This document shows, in pieces, positions 21,145 to 21,168 of a DNA stretch of 21,168 bases (its first letter is position 1; each line of letters opens with the position of its first letter). The position numbers and the translations under genes were made by a program. Under the pieces are notes generated by a model. That model ran no database searches. It was not told the DNA's origin and worked only from the letters and a program-made list of their open reading frames with translations. Where the stretch lies: the NCBI GenBank assembly GCA_001801485.1, contig MGXV01000044.1, positions 2,126 through 23,293 on the forward strand, in the 5' to 3' direction. This DNA comes from Gammaproteobacteria bacterium RIFCSPHIGHO2_12_FULL_37_14. GTDB lineage: Bacteria; Pseudomonadota; Gammaproteobacteria; DSM-16500.

Positions 21145-21168
21145 TGTGCTATTAACCCTTCATTTTAA

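Overview
The window carries most of the core of a Dot/Icm (type IVB) secretion system on the minus strand. Almost every base is coding, and all credible genes run the same way, from the high-coordinate end to the low-coordinate end. Gene content and order (dotM-dotL-dotK-dotJ-dotI-dotH-dotG-dotF-dotE-dotP-dotN-dotO, i.e. icmP-O-N-M-L-K-E-G-C-D-J-B) match the conserved icm locus of Legionella and Coxiella. The host is therefore very probably a gammaproteobacterium of the order Legionellales. The AT-rich sequence (about 40% GC in the lines I counted), the multiplied icmL/dotI genes and a DotG without obvious pentapeptide repeats suggest a Coxiellaceae-, Rickettsiella-, Aquicella- or Berkiella-like intracellular bacterium, but I cannot fix the genus.

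Layout in transcription order. (1) 21144-18574: a large 856-residue coiled-coil protein I cannot assign. It has a duplicated Trp-rich 'QLPWW' module, a degenerate J-domain-like segment and an expanded heptad-repeat tail, and its 5' half is visibly more GC-rich than the rest. It is the best candidate for something undescribed, possibly a secreted effector. (2) 18505-17663 prmC and 17533-17072 dksA, two housekeeping genes. (3) 16981-12723 dotM, dotL, dotK: the coupling complex and an OmpA-like lipoprotein. (4) 12668-10462: a short dotJ followed by three consecutive, diverged dotI paralogues. (5) 10457-5163: dotH, dotG, dotF, dotE, the envelope-spanning core. (6) 5103-1001: dotP, dotN, dotO. (7) 893-24: a metallo-beta-lactamase-fold hydrolase with its own plausible sigma70 promoter, where Legionella has tphA and icmF.

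How they work together (established for the Legionella homologues): DotH and DotK belong to the outer-membrane core. DotG spans the periplasm to the inner membrane with DotF as an auxiliary part. DotI and DotJ form a VirB8-like inner-membrane assembly. DotO is a VirB4-like hexameric ATPase. DotL, DotM and DotN form the coupling complex that receives substrates from IcmS/IcmW and other adaptors. DotE and DotP are small inner-membrane proteins of less clear role. Tight junctions (ATGA, GTGA and TAATG overlaps) indicate one or a few long transcripts. Parts not in this window (dotA-D, icmQ/R/S/T/V/W/X, icmF/dotU) must lie elsewhere.

There is no gene-free stretch longer than about 130 bases. I found no tRNA, rRNA, CRISPR array, insertion sequence or convincing intrinsic terminator.
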